A stretch of 64,000 nucleotides of DNA from Ketobacter alkanivorans (GTDB lineage: Bacteria > Pseudomonadota > Gammaproteobacteria > Pseudomonadales > Ketobacteraceae): NCBI RefSeq assembly GCF_002863865.1, contig NZ_CP022684.1, positions 3,067,501 through 3,131,500 of the forward strand, written 5' to 3'. Below the pieces are notes generated by a model. The model was not told the origin of the DNA and did no database searches. It saw only the letters and a list, made by a program, of their open reading frames with translations. Each line of letters starts with the position of its first letter. The first letter of the stretch is position 1. Positions 20,075-28,417 of this stretch are shown piece after piece. A program made the translations under genes and the position numbers.

Positions 20075-21097
20075 CTACACATCCGCCAGTGCGTCGGTGC
20101 GAAAACGGGTCGGTGAAACACCGGTCCAGCGCTTGAACGCCCGAGTGAAATTAGCCTGTTCCGAAAACCCCAGCAGGTAAGCGATTTCGTTGATGGACAG
20201 ATTCTCATCGCGTATATACTGATCGGCGAGTTTCTGTCTTGCCTCTTGCAACAGGCTTTGAAAATTCACACCTTCATCCAATAATCGCCGCTGCATAGTC
20301 CGGGAGCTCATGTTCAGCCCAGAGGCAATATCCGTTTCTTTCACATTACCAGAGGGTAAGCGCTCCATGATGGAGAGCTGCACCTTTGCCGATAGCTCAT
20401 CCTGCTCCAGGTTCGACATATGCTTGAGAATAATCTGCTCATGGGCCTGGGTCAGCTCATCATTGCCACTGTGTAATTTGCGTTCGATGTCGTGGCGATC
20501 AAATACCAGCTCGATATAGTCCTTGCCGTAGTGAACCGGGCAGCGAGTGTACTGCTCCAGCAGAATGCTGGCGCCGGAGGGAGGGTGTGGGCTGGCTACC
20601 TCCATAGGGCTGAAGCTGTCCCCCAGTAATAATCGGCACATTTTCACAAAGGCTACGATGCCTGCATCGCCTGCAGCATCGCTGCGTACCCGTGATGCTG
20701 CAGGCAGGCGTTGCAGGTTGGCAGACACCCGAAAGCGATACAAGACTTTCTCGGAGAACAGCGCGTAATCCAGGCCGTCGTTCAGAAATCGGCCGTAGCG
20801 GGCCAGGCGATGCAGTGCATCACCAAGGGAGTTGCTGGCCAGCCAGGCAAAGCCCAAGGCATGAAAGGTGGTGGGGTTCCAACGCTCACCGGCGGCCACG
20901 CCGAAGCCAGCGTCGGTGGCGTCCTGTGCCAGCCCCCACAGCTGCACCATATTGGTCACCGGAAAGCGGGCACCGGCATTACTCAGTTTCGCTGGGTTTA
21001 GGCCTGCCTCCCGGAAGATGGCGTTGGCGTCAAGGTTGCGGGCGTCCAGTTCTTCCCAAACCAATAGCGCCCAGGACGTTAGGGTTGATGCGGTCAC
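20075..21097 (-). CDS. AraC-family regulator with arabinose-binding-like N-domain
   Basis: 340 residues, GTG start with AAGGAG about 10 bases upstream. The N-terminal 190 residues match the Arabinose_bd-type domain of OruR/ArgR-like AraC proteins (LWGLAQDATDAGFGVAAGER, FHALGFAWLASNSLGDAL). The C-terminus has two helix-turn-helices (GNVKETDIASGLNMSSRTMQ; LSINEIAYLLGFSEQANFTR) and ends in the usual RWTGVSPTRFR. It is divergent from the LpxC-like gene 145 bases away, which is its most obvious possible target. Confidence 0.88.
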   Translation of the reverse strand: MTASTLTSWALLVWEELDARNLDANAIFREAGLNPAKLSNAGARFPVTNMVQLWGLAQDATDAGFGVAAGERWNPTTFHALGFAWLASNSLGDALHRLARYGRFLNDGLDYALFSEKVLYRFRVSANLQRLPAASRVRSDAAGDAGIVAFVKMCRLLLGDSFSPMEVASPHPPSGASILLEQYTRCPVHYGKDYIELVFDRHDIERKLHSGNDELTQAHEQIILKHMSNLEQDELSAKVQLSIMERLPSGNVKETDIASGLNMSSRTMQRRLLDEGVNFQSLLQEARQKLADQYIRDENLSINEIAYLLGFSEQANFTRAFKRWTGVSPTRFRTDALADV

Positions 21098-21242
21098 TGT
21101 GGTGTGGCTCCTTGTTTTTCACCTAGGATAAACCCTTGGCGGGAAATGACAAATGATAGATAACAAGGTGGCGTACACAGACCAGTGACAGCGGCTGGAT
21201 TTTCATAATCTGAACTCAGGAAATCACAACGAGGAACAGGTT

Positions 21243-22211
21243 ATGAAACACACTCAACGCAACCCCTTCTATCAGCACACCCTGTCTGGCCCGGTACACT
21301 TTGTTGGACGGGGGCTGCATAACGGCAAAGCCGTGAGTATGACATTGTTACCCGCTCTGCCAGATTCAGGTTATGTGTTTGAGAGGCTGGATGTGGGTGT
21401 AGCCAGTGCCACCGTGGCGGCGCGCTGGCATACGGTGACCGATACTCGACTTTCCACAACAATTGCCAATAGCTACGGTGTTACCGTCAGCACCATAGAG
21501 CACCTGACCGCTGCCCTGAATGCCTGCGGAGTGGATAACTGTCGCATTCTGATCGATGGCCCTGAGGTGCCAATAATGGATGGCAGCGCTAAAGTGTTTG
21601 TGGAGCGGATTCAGGCAGAAGGCCTGACCCGGCAGAGGGAGGAGCGAAAAGCCCTGGTGATCACTAATCCGATCTGGATTTATGAACAGGATAAGTACGC
21701 AGGGTTCCTGCCGTTTCCACAGCCATGGTTTGATATGACCATTGAGTTCGAATCCAAGGTGATCGGTAAACAAAACTACTCAATGCCCATGAATGAAACG
21801 TTTTTTACCTCTCAAATATCGCGAGCACGAACCTTTGGTTTTGAGGATCAGATAGCCACGCTGAAGAAACTGGGGCTGGCTCAGGGGGGCACCTTGCGCA
21901 ACGCCATACTCGTCAATGACAAGGGCGTAGTGAATGAGGAAGGCTTGCGTTATGACGACGAATTTGTGCGCCACAAGTTACTGGATGCCGTGGGCGACTT
22001 GGCCTTGGCCGGTGCGCCGATCTTTGGGCGCTTTGTCGGGCACTGTAGTGGGCACAATCTGAATAATCGATTGTTACGCAGTATGATGCAGAACAAAACC
22101 TTCTGGAAGTTTGTCACAGTGCGCGAGGCAACGGAAAACTGGAGCCGCATGATAGACGACACCAGTTACGATGAGATATTGGACATCGTGAATCAGTGCA
22201 GTGCTGTTTAG
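21243..22211 (+). CDS. LpxC-like UDP-3-O-acyl-N-acetylglucosamine deacetylase
   Basis: A zinc deacetylase of the LpxC family, first committed step of lipid A synthesis, 322 residues against about 305. The catalytic residues are all present: E86/H87 in STIEHL, H244 and D248 in FVRHKLLDAVGD, and H271 in CSGHNLNN. DGPEVPIMDGSAK is also diagnostic. The usual KSGH is CSGH here. It lies outside a cell-division (ftsZ-lpxC) cluster, where the main lpxC is normally found, and is divergent from an AraC regulator, so it may be a regulated second copy. I cannot verify the main copy from this window. Confidence 0.85.
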   Translation: MKHTQRNPFYQHTLSGPVHFVGRGLHNGKAVSMTLLPALPDSGYVFERLDVGVASATVAARWHTVTDTRLSTTIANSYGVTVSTIEHLTAALNACGVDNCRILIDGPEVPIMDGSAKVFVERIQAEGLTRQREERKALVITNPIWIYEQDKYAGFLPFPQPWFDMTIEFESKVIGKQNYSMPMNETFFTSQISRARTFGFEDQIATLKKLGLAQGGTLRNAILVNDKGVVNEEGLRYDDEFVRHKLLDAVGDLALAGAPIFGRFVGHCSGHNLNNRLLRSMMQNKTFWKFVTVREATENWSRMIDDTSYDEILDIVNQCSAV

Positions 22212-22277
22212 TATTTCCAATAGTTGAGTCAGGTAAGGTATGCTCGACATCTTTGCTGCAAACAGTGGATAACGATT

Positions 22278-22775
22278 TTGGTATACATTGGACTGCTTAA
22301 CCCCAAGAGCCCAACCAACATGGGCTCAGTATTACGAGCCGCCGGCTGCTTTATGGCGCAGTCGGTTTTTTATAGCGGAACGCGATATGCCAAAGCGGCG
22401 GCTTTTCAAACCGACACCCATAAAGCCTCTACCCAGATACCGTTGGTGGCGGTTGATGATGTGCTGGACTGTGCAGCGCCTGGGATGTCGGTGGTGTGTG
22501 TTGAATTGGCCGAAAATGCAATACCATTGAACGAGTTTAGTCACCCAGACGATGCACTGTATGTGTTTGGGCCGGAAGATGGCACCATCCCTCAATCGGT
22601 CATTGATCAGGCGGATGCAACGGTGTTTATTCCGACGCACGGTTGTCTGAATTTGGCGGCTAGTGTGAACGTAGTGTTGTATGACCGTATTTCAAAGCTG
22701 GGCCTGCAAAGCGACCCTAACGCCCTGATTAAAAAAGTACGTGATCGCAACAATAACGTGAAGGTTCGAACCTAG
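22278..22775 (+). CDS. TrmH/SpoU-family RNA methyltransferase
   Basis: An SPOUT methyltransferase of about 165 residues from the TTG at 22278, where homology begins (VYIGLLNPKSPTNMGSVLRA); a TTG at 22224 would add 18 residues. Motif 1 is NPKSPTNMGSVLRAAG, motif 2 LYVFGPEDGTIPQ and motif 3 CLNLAASVNVVLYD, the knot that binds S-adenosylmethionine. The family methylates tRNA or rRNA ribose 2'-OH. It is shorter than rRNA-type enzymes, like TrmL. The last codons overlap the convergent GreA-like gene by 4 bases. Confidence 0.85.
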   Translation: MVYIGLLNPKSPTNMGSVLRAAGCFMAQSVFYSGTRYAKAAAFQTDTHKASTQIPLVAVDDVLDCAAPGMSVVCVELAENAIPLNEFSHPDDALYVFGPEDGTIPQSVIDQADATVFIPTHGCLNLAASVNVVLYDRISKLGLQSDPNALIKKVRDRNNNVKVRT

Positions 22776-23266
22776 TTGATTGCCACGACTTCATAGTGTT
22801 TTTGTTTGTTGCCCAAAGCCACTGTAAGGCCATCACCCAGATGGCTGTTGTGCAGCGCTTTGCCCAGTGGCGCTTTGGTTGTGACGACCATGATAATGTT
22901 GCCATTACACTCGACTTTTAGTCCACCGGCAGCCGGCCCCAAGAAGAATAAATGGGTGTGGTTGTCATCATCAATCAGCTCAACCAAAGCGCCCACACCA
23001 ATGGCATCAGCTTTTTTAAATGAGCCAGGTTTTATGCTCTTAAAGGCTGCCAAATCAGCCTCGCATTCTGCCAGCCTTTGTGCCTGACCCTGAGTCAGAT
23101 AAGCCGCCTCCAGGCCCAGTGTGTCGTACTTGTTTTCTGCAATGTTTTCTTCGTGGGTGGCCGTCTCATAGGCTACCTGCATGGCGTTTCGAGCGTTATC
23201 AACCAGCGCCTCCAGAGCTTTGATGATTGCCGTGAGAAGCGCCTCTTTGTTGTATTCAATGGGCAT
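22772..23266 (-). CDS. GreA/GreB-like transcription factor
   Basis: 164 residues with an N-terminal coiled-coil (residues about 10-75, including ATHEENIAENKYDTLGLEAA, comparable to the acidic Gre tip) and a C-terminal FKBP-like domain (GALVELIDDDNHTHLFFLGP, SHLGDGLTVAL). The layout matches GreA/GreB elongation factors, which stimulate transcript cleavage, but the sequence is divergent and may belong to the Gre-homologue group of Pseudomonas-type bacteria, whose role is less defined. Its start overlaps the end of the DUF2061 gene by 11 bases, so they form an operon. Confidence 0.75.
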   Translation of the reverse strand: MPIEYNKEALLTAIIKALEALVDNARNAMQVAYETATHEENIAENKYDTLGLEAAYLTQGQAQRLAECEADLAAFKSIKPGSFKKADAIGVGALVELIDDDNHTHLFFLGPAAGGLKVECNGNIIMVVTTKAPLGKALHNSHLGDGLTVALGNKQKHYEVVAIN

Positions 23267-23513
23267 ACAGCGGTGGCTCGATCTGTTTGTATTCGGTGTG
23301 GTAGTTGGCCTGCAACACAGGTTGGGAATCAGGTAGCTGGCGCGGCGATTTTACTCGGTTCCATACCTTTTCGTGAAAGTAGTATGCCACGGTATTACAC
23401 AAGGGTTCCACCAAAGCAAGTGCGCCACCCACTGCCAAGTCTCCGGTCATAACATAACCCACGGTGAAAGCCACACCCATGTGGATTGTGGCGAAGCTGA
23501 TGGTCTTTTTCAT
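23256..23513 (-). CDS. DUF2061 small membrane protein
   Basis: 85 residues from the ATG at 23513, preceded by GAGGAGG, a near-ideal ribosome site. MKKTISFATIHMGVAFTVGY, then GGALALVEPLCNTVAYYFHEKVW, match the DUF2061 family: two membrane helices and a conserved HEKxW. Function is unknown. It overlaps the GreA-like gene and is probably co-transcribed with it. Confidence 0.82.
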   Translation of the reverse strand: MKKTISFATIHMGVAFTVGYVMTGDLAVGGALALVEPLCNTVAYYFHEKVWNRVKSPRQLPDSQPVLQANYHTEYKQIEPPLYAH

Positions 23514-23669
23514 GATACACCTCCTCAGGGATGGCTGACGAAAACACAAGGTCGATGGATCAATGATTGCAAATGATTCTTATTTGTGGAAATGAATCGT
23601 TTTGTGAGTTTTGATAGCTTTAAGCTATCGGGCGTTGCTTTGGTAAGCTTACCAAGTGGGCCTCAGAAA

Positions 23670-25028
23670 TCAGGGCAATGGATCCAGATCGATGCCCCCG
23701 ATGCGCGCCGGTGCCATTTCCAGTGGGCACACTGGCGTAATTTGTTGGAATGTCTTGCGGTAGTGTTTTTGTACCCGCTTCATATCCACCAGTGATAACC
23801 CGTTAGAGAAGCCGAACCACACATACAATCCGTTCAGATCCCGAAACATCTCCGGTAAGTATCTGGGTGGCTCCACAATGCCTTCCAGATAGGCTTCATA
23901 CAGCACCGGGATGTCTTCCAGCGTGATTTTGCCCAAAAACAGCATGGGAATCAGCTCCGGCAGGCCAGCGCCGATAGCACTGCGAATAAAGTTAACGTTT
24001 TCCACAAAGCCTTTTACGTAGGAAAGATCTTTGGTGAACACCGAGCTACCTTGCACCATGCCGCCACGGAACACCCGCTGGGTGGTGGTGTAGGCATCGC
24101 CATCGGGCAGGCCGCGATCCCGCAAATGGTGGAATACCTCAACGAAATCCCCCCCTTGCTCTGCTGCATGAATGGCGCTGACCCGATCGCTCACGCGGCG
24201 TGCGCGAAACGGAAAACTGCTGAAAGTCAGGGTTTCCATCAGCAAGGCCAGCCCTTCCTGAATGGCGGCAATACGGGGTGATCCCACACTGAGCCAGCTG
24301 GCGTAGGGCTGGCGACGCCCGTTCAGCGTGGTGCCCACGTGCACCCAGCCTTCGTGTACCTCCAGCACCCGCAGATCCCGCTCAGAAAAGCGCGCGCGGC
24401 TGTTCATCTTGATGGTGTCGCCACCGGCAGCAGCATCAGACACGATACCATCGGACAAAATCACTTTGAGTTCGCCCGCAGTAAAATAACGATTCAACCG
24501 CTTTTGCAAAATGGCCACTGCGCCACTGGCATCGTAATCCTTGGGCTGAGCAAAGGCGATGTGCTGCGCCGCTGGTTGAGAGAAAATTGAACACAGTTGC
24601 TCACCTACTTCCAGCAGGGAACGCTTGTCGCCGAACAGATGATCCTGCGCCGATCCGTAAAGCTCTACGCTGTATTTGCCAAAATCCTTTTTGCCTCTGG
24701 CTTTCAGCATTTCAGTAACTTGGATGTACTGATCTGTGGTAGAGGTGAGCAGTTTGCCCAGCGCATCCTGTTTGCCCAGTTTTTTTCTGATGGCTTTCTT
24801 CAGATCGCGGAATTCTTGTTGTTTGGTATCCGGGTTAAAATCCAGCGGAATCGATTGATAATATTGCGCGTCAGCTTTTGGTAACGAACGCATGCCAGAA
24901 TCAAAGAATGACTGACGCCATTCGCTCGGCCACTTGATGCTGTCCAGTATGCGAATCGGAGCTTGAATCGCAATCATCTGGTCGGACAGGGATTTCAGGT
25001 TTTCAAGGTAGATCTGGCGTTGGCTCAT
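23670..25028 (-). CDS. DUF1704/QEGLA-motif metallopeptidase-like protein
   Basis: 452 residues. Members are annotated as flavohaemoglobin expression-modulating QEGLA proteins, and the domain is related to the eukaryotic MATCAP tyrosine carboxypeptidases. The zinc motif is H225-E226-x3-H230 (HEGWVH), with QEGLA at 257-261 supplying a likely third ligand Glu. RARFSERDLRVLEVHEGWVH and GLPDGDAYTTTQRVFRGG are strongly conserved-looking. Natural substrate in bacteria is unknown. The flavohaemoglobin gene is about 3.4 kb away, which loosely fits the family name. Monocistronic, divergent from chrA. Confidence 0.85.
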   Translation of the reverse strand: MSQRQIYLENLKSLSDQMIAIQAPIRILDSIKWPSEWRQSFFDSGMRSLPKADAQYYQSIPLDFNPDTKQQEFRDLKKAIRKKLGKQDALGKLLTSTTDQYIQVTEMLKARGKKDFGKYSVELYGSAQDHLFGDKRSLLEVGEQLCSIFSQPAAQHIAFAQPKDYDASGAVAILQKRLNRYFTAGELKVILSDGIVSDAAAGGDTIKMNSRARFSERDLRVLEVHEGWVHVGTTLNGRRQPYASWLSVGSPRIAAIQEGLALLMETLTFSSFPFRARRVSDRVSAIHAAEQGGDFVEVFHHLRDRGLPDGDAYTTTQRVFRGGMVQGSSVFTKDLSYVKGFVENVNFIRSAIGAGLPELIPMLFLGKITLEDIPVLYEAYLEGIVEPPRYLPEMFRDLNGLYVWFGFSNGLSLVDMKRVQKHYRKTFQQITPVCPLEMAPARIGGIDLDPLP

Positions 25029-25136
25029 TGTTTACTTCTTAAATAGGTTGCTTCTTGCGATCATCATAGCGTGACTGTAGGGTGCATTGTCCGCGCTGGC
25101 AACGATATATTGCAGTTAAATTAAATGGAGTGGGTG

Positions 25137-26474
25137 ATGGTGCCGCAAGTGCAACAGGTAAGTCTTTGGCAAGCATTTAAATACTGGCTGAAACTGGGCT
25201 TCATCAGCTTTGGTGGGCCAGCAGGGCAGATCAGTATGATGCATCAGGAGCTGGTGGATAAGCGTCGCTGGATCTCTGAGAAGCGCTTTTTGCATGCGCT
25301 GAACTATTGCATGGTGCTGCCGGGGCCCGAGGCGCAGCAGTTGGCCACGTATATCGGCTGGTTGATGCACGGTGTAAAGGGTGGATTGCTGGCCGGTGGC
25401 CTGTTTGTGTTGCCTTCGCTGCTGTTGTTGGTGCTGCTTAGCTGGATCTATCTGGCGTTCGGCCATCTGCCTTTGGTAGCTGGCGTGCTGTATGGAATCA
25501 AACCTGCAGTCACTGCCATTGTTTTGCTGGCGGCCTGGCGTATTGGCTCACGCGCACTTAAACACTGGTTTTTATGGGGGATTGCTGCGTGTTCGTTTGT
25601 GGCAATCAGTGTGTTCAAGGTGCCATTCCCTGCCATTCTGCTGGGGGCTGCACTGTTGGGGTGGCTTGGCTTTCGCGTGTGGCCTGAGATCTTTCGAGCC
25701 AGTAATCACCCAGTTACAGCAGGGCAAGGCGTGGCGGATGCGCTGATTGGCGATCACAGCCCGGTGCCGGTTCACGCCCGCTTTTCGCGCAGGCGCACGA
25801 TGGTTACCTTGCTTTGTGGTATTGGGTTGTGGCTGGCGGCCATGGCCGTGTTGTGGTGGAGTGTTGGGCCGCAGCATGATCTTACTTTGATGGGGTGGTT
25901 CTTTACCAAGGCGGCATTGCTCACCTTTGGTGGAGCCTATGCGGTATTGCCCTATGTGGTGCAGGGCGGAGTGGAACACTATGGTTGGCTTAGCGCCACT
26001 CAGATGATGGATGGTTTGGCGCTGGGAGAAACCACGCCGGGGCCGCTTATTATGGTGGTGTCTTTCGTGGGTTTTGTGGGGGGCTGGACCAAATCTGTAC
26101 TGGGGCCAGACTGGCTGTTTGCCGGTGGCGCACTGGCGGCCTGCGTGGTGACATTCTTTACGTTTCTGCCCTCGTTTCTGTTTATTTTATTAGGCGGCCC
26201 GGTGGTGGAGGCCAGCCGTAATCAAATGCGCTTTACTGCGCCTTTAACTGGTATTACCGCTGCAGTAGTGGGGGTGATTCTTAATTTGGCGTTGTTCTTT
26301 GGTCAGCATGTGCTGTTTCCTGATGGCGTTGGTGGCAGCCTGGATTGGTACTCGTTGGTGTGGGGCCTGTGTTGTGTGGGGCTGTTGTATAAATTGGAAT
26401 GGAGTATTTTGCGGGTGATCGGGTTGAGCGCGGCTGTTGGGCTAATAGCAGGGCTGAATTTATTGAGCGTTTGA
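25137..26474 (+). CDS. chrA: Chromate transporter ChrA
   Basis: A two-module CHR membrane protein of about 445 residues from the ATG at 25137 (GGAG 6 bases upstream); an ATG at 25125 is the alternative. The signature KLGFISFGGPAGQISMMHQE is followed by NYCMVLPGPEAQQLATYIGW in the first half, and the second half repeats it as TKAALLTFGGAYAVLPYV and LALGETTPGPLIMVVSFVGF. About ten membrane helices are visible. ChrA exports chromate by ion coupling. It is convergent with a LysR gene and has no chrB regulator next to it. Confidence 0.93.
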   Translation: MVPQVQQVSLWQAFKYWLKLGFISFGGPAGQISMMHQELVDKRRWISEKRFLHALNYCMVLPGPEAQQLATYIGWLMHGVKGGLLAGGLFVLPSLLLLVLLSWIYLAFGHLPLVAGVLYGIKPAVTAIVLLAAWRIGSRALKHWFLWGIAACSFVAISVFKVPFPAILLGAALLGWLGFRVWPEIFRASNHPVTAGQGVADALIGDHSPVPVHARFSRRRTMVTLLCGIGLWLAAMAVLWWSVGPQHDLTLMGWFFTKAALLTFGGAYAVLPYVVQGGVEHYGWLSATQMMDGLALGETTPGPLIMVVSFVGFVGGWTKSVLGPDWLFAGGALAACVVTFFTFLPSFLFILLGGPVVEASRNQMRFTAPLTGITAAVVGVILNLALFFGQHVLFPDGVGGSLDWYSLVWGLCCVGLLYKLEWSILRVIGLSAAVGLIAGLNLLSV

Positions 26475-26500
26475 TGATTTGTGCACTGGTTTGGAGATGA

Positions 26501-27346
26501 TTACAACATCCACGGCACGTTTAAATTCGCAATTTCTTTAACGCCTTTCAATGCTGTTTGCAGAAGTGGTTTATTGGAATCGGAACGATACGTTAAGTAG
26601 ACCGGATAGGTGAACTCGGGTGCATCGGCAACCCGTAGCAGTTTTCCCGAAGACAGATAAGGTTCAACAACGCGGGTTCGAAACCAGCCGTTGCCCCCGG
26701 TTTGCAGCATGACCTGCAGAGCCAGCGGCCCCAAATCAAAACTGAACGCGCTCTGGCTGGGGGAAGACGCCACCGCCATGTATTGGCGTTCAAATTCAGA
26801 GCCCCAATTGATGAATAAGTTTGGTTCTGATGTAAGCGGGCTTTGCACTCGAATCAGCTTCTCTTCCAACAGCAATTCCACGTTAATCCCAGCGTAGTAA
26901 TTCGGGGTGTGTACGATGGCGGCATCCAGTTGCCCCCGCTCCAATGCCTTAGTTAGGCGGTCTGGGTCTGAAACCTGGGAATCCACGGCTGCTTCTGGTA
27001 ACTGATCCTTTATCCATGTGATCCAGTTTACCAGCAGCGGATTCCATAGGCTTGTCTCGCTGCCGAGGCTGAGGCGGGATTGATGCCCATCAGGTAACGC
27101 GATACTGCGTTTGGCGTGATTCCAGGCGTTTAGTATCTCGGTGGCATGGGGCAGAAAGTTTTCACCTTCAGGGGTCAGACGCGCCCCGGCCCGGTTGCGT
27201 ACGAACAGTTTGCAGCCCAGCTCTCCCTCCAGTGAGCGTACCCTGGCGGTTACGGCTGTCTGAGTGATATGGAGTCGCTCGGAGGCTTTGATAAAGCTCC
27301 CCGCACTGACGATTTCCAAAAACGTTCTAGCCAGATCAATGTCCAT
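26501..27346 (-). CDS. LysR-family transcriptional regulator
   Basis: 281 residues. The N-terminal winged helix is MDIDLARTFLEIVSAGSFIK then ASERLHITQTAVTARVRSLE, followed by the linker helix and a substrate-binding domain (SRLSLGSETSLWNPLLVNWI; AAIVHTPNYYAGINVELLLE). It is divergent from the small membrane protein/HPP/flavohaemoglobin operon and 114 bases from it, so it may also act on that operon; its ligand is unknown. Confidence 0.88.
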   Translation of the reverse strand: MDIDLARTFLEIVSAGSFIKASERLHITQTAVTARVRSLEGELGCKLFVRNRAGARLTPEGENFLPHATEILNAWNHAKRSIALPDGHQSRLSLGSETSLWNPLLVNWITWIKDQLPEAAVDSQVSDPDRLTKALERGQLDAAIVHTPNYYAGINVELLLEEKLIRVQSPLTSEPNLFINWGSEFERQYMAVASSPSQSAFSFDLGPLALQVMLQTGGNGWFRTRVVEPYLSSGKLLRVADAPEFTYPVYLTYRSDSNKPLLQTALKGVKEIANLNVPWML

Positions 27347-27396
27347 AATTCTTCTTTATATGAATTTAATTGTTATTAAAGCACATTAGAATTCAT

Positions 27397-27419
27397 TAGA
27401 TAACATATAAATGCATCTT
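27397..27419. promoter_or_regulatory. NsrR-like operator upstream of the NO operon
   Basis: The right half AAATGCATCTT (27409-27419) is an exact match to half of the known NsrR consensus (AAGATGYATTT and its complement, separated by one base). The left half (27397-27407) matches only about half the positions. It ends 40 bases before the ATG of the first gene. NsrR is known to bind single half-sites; no nsrR gene is in the window. Confidence 0.55.
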
Positions 27420-27459
27420 TATAGTGCGCTTGGTTTCGTTGTATATGAGAGCAGGCGTT

Positions 27460-27663
27460 ATGAGACTCGATGACTTAGGTGCGGTTTTGATGGTGTTTTC
27501 CACGGCTGTAGTGGGGGGGTGTTTGGCCTTTGTGTTTCTAATGGAGCAGGCGGTTGCTGTGCCTTGGTTGGTGTTGGGCCATGGGGTTGCCATGGTGGGC
27601 GCTGTCGGAATCAAGATCGGATACATCATGCGCTTGGAAGCCCACTCGCGCTTGGCGAAGTGA
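27460..27663 (+). CDS. Small two-helix membrane protein
   Basis: 67 residues from the ATG at 27460 (AGCAGG upstream). Two hydrophobic segments: LGAVLMVFSTAVVGGCLAFV and VPWLVLGHGVAMVGAVGIKI, then GYIMRLEAHSRLAK. The layout resembles the short PpyR-like membrane proteins of Pseudomonas, but I am not sure of that. It is the first gene of the operon with the HPP protein and flavohaemoglobin, and stops only a few bases before the HPP start. Confidence 0.6.
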   Translation: MRLDDLGAVLMVFSTAVVGGCLAFVFLMEQAVAVPWLVLGHGVAMVGAVGIKIGYIMRLEAHSRLAK

Positions 27664-27676
27664 CCGGGTGCGTAAC

Positions 27677-28417
27677 GTGAGCGGCACACTGCACGCCATA
27701 GTGCAGTATTTGGGGGTGCCAACGGACAACACATCCCATGTGGAAAAGTTGATATCCGCCCTTGGCGCTGGCATCGGTATTCTTATCGTATACGGCGCAC
27801 TTTGTGTGTACTCCATTGATCACGCCTCGGTGCTGCTGGTGGCCTCTGTGGCGGCCTCCACTGTGTTGGTGTTTGCGGTACCCCATGGCGCGTTGTCGCA
27901 ACCTTGGCCCGTGATTGGCAGCTACCTTGTGTCCGGTTTGGTGGGGGTAACCTGTCACCGGTGGATCGACCATCCGGTGCTGGCTATTCCGCTGGCAGTA
28001 GGCTTTGCGGTTTGGTGTATGTACTACACCCGCTGTTTGCACCCTCCTGGTGGAGCCATCGCATTGGTGGCCGTGACCGGTGGCAACGAGATCCAGCAGC
28101 TTGGCTATGGCTTTGTTCTGGTGCCAGCCCTAATGAACGCTGCCACCTTGGTGTGCGCAGGGTTTGTATACAACTATGTTTTTCCGTGGCGGCGATACCC
28201 CGTGCACTTTCTGTATGCGCAACCCCATGCACATCCTTTGGTTCAGCAATACGAATTGCTCGAACTCACCCACGAAGACTATCAATACGCATTAAAAACG
28301 ATGGATTCCTTTATCGATATCAGCCCGGAAGATCTGAGTGAATTGGTGGATTGCGCCCGAGAACACGCATTGATAGTGAGTAAGCGATACATTCGTCCAG
28401 GAGTAGAGAAATGTTAA
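27677..28417 (+). CDS. HPP-family membrane protein
   Basis: About 246 residues from the GTG at 27677; a GTG at 27668 is an equal option. The HPP domain occupies about residues 15-165 with four membrane helices and the namesake HPPGGAIALVAVTGG. Some plant and cyanobacterial HPP proteins move nitrite across membranes. The C-terminal tail (EDYQYALKTMDSFIDISPED) is soluble. It overlaps the flavohaemoglobin start by 7 bases, so the two are translationally coupled; inference: transport or sensing of nitrite or related nitrogen oxides beside nitric oxide detoxification. Confidence 0.8.
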   Translation: MSGTLHAIVQYLGVPTDNTSHVEKLISALGAGIGILIVYGALCVYSIDHASVLLVASVAASTVLVFAVPHGALSQPWPVIGSYLVSGLVGVTCHRWIDHPVLAIPLAVGFAVWCMYYTRCLHPPGGAIALVAVTGGNEIQQLGYGFVLVPALMNAATLVCAGFVYNYVFPWRRYPVHFLYAQPHAHPLVQQYELLELTHEDYQYALKTMDSFIDISPEDLSELVDCAREHALIVSKRYIRPGVEKC

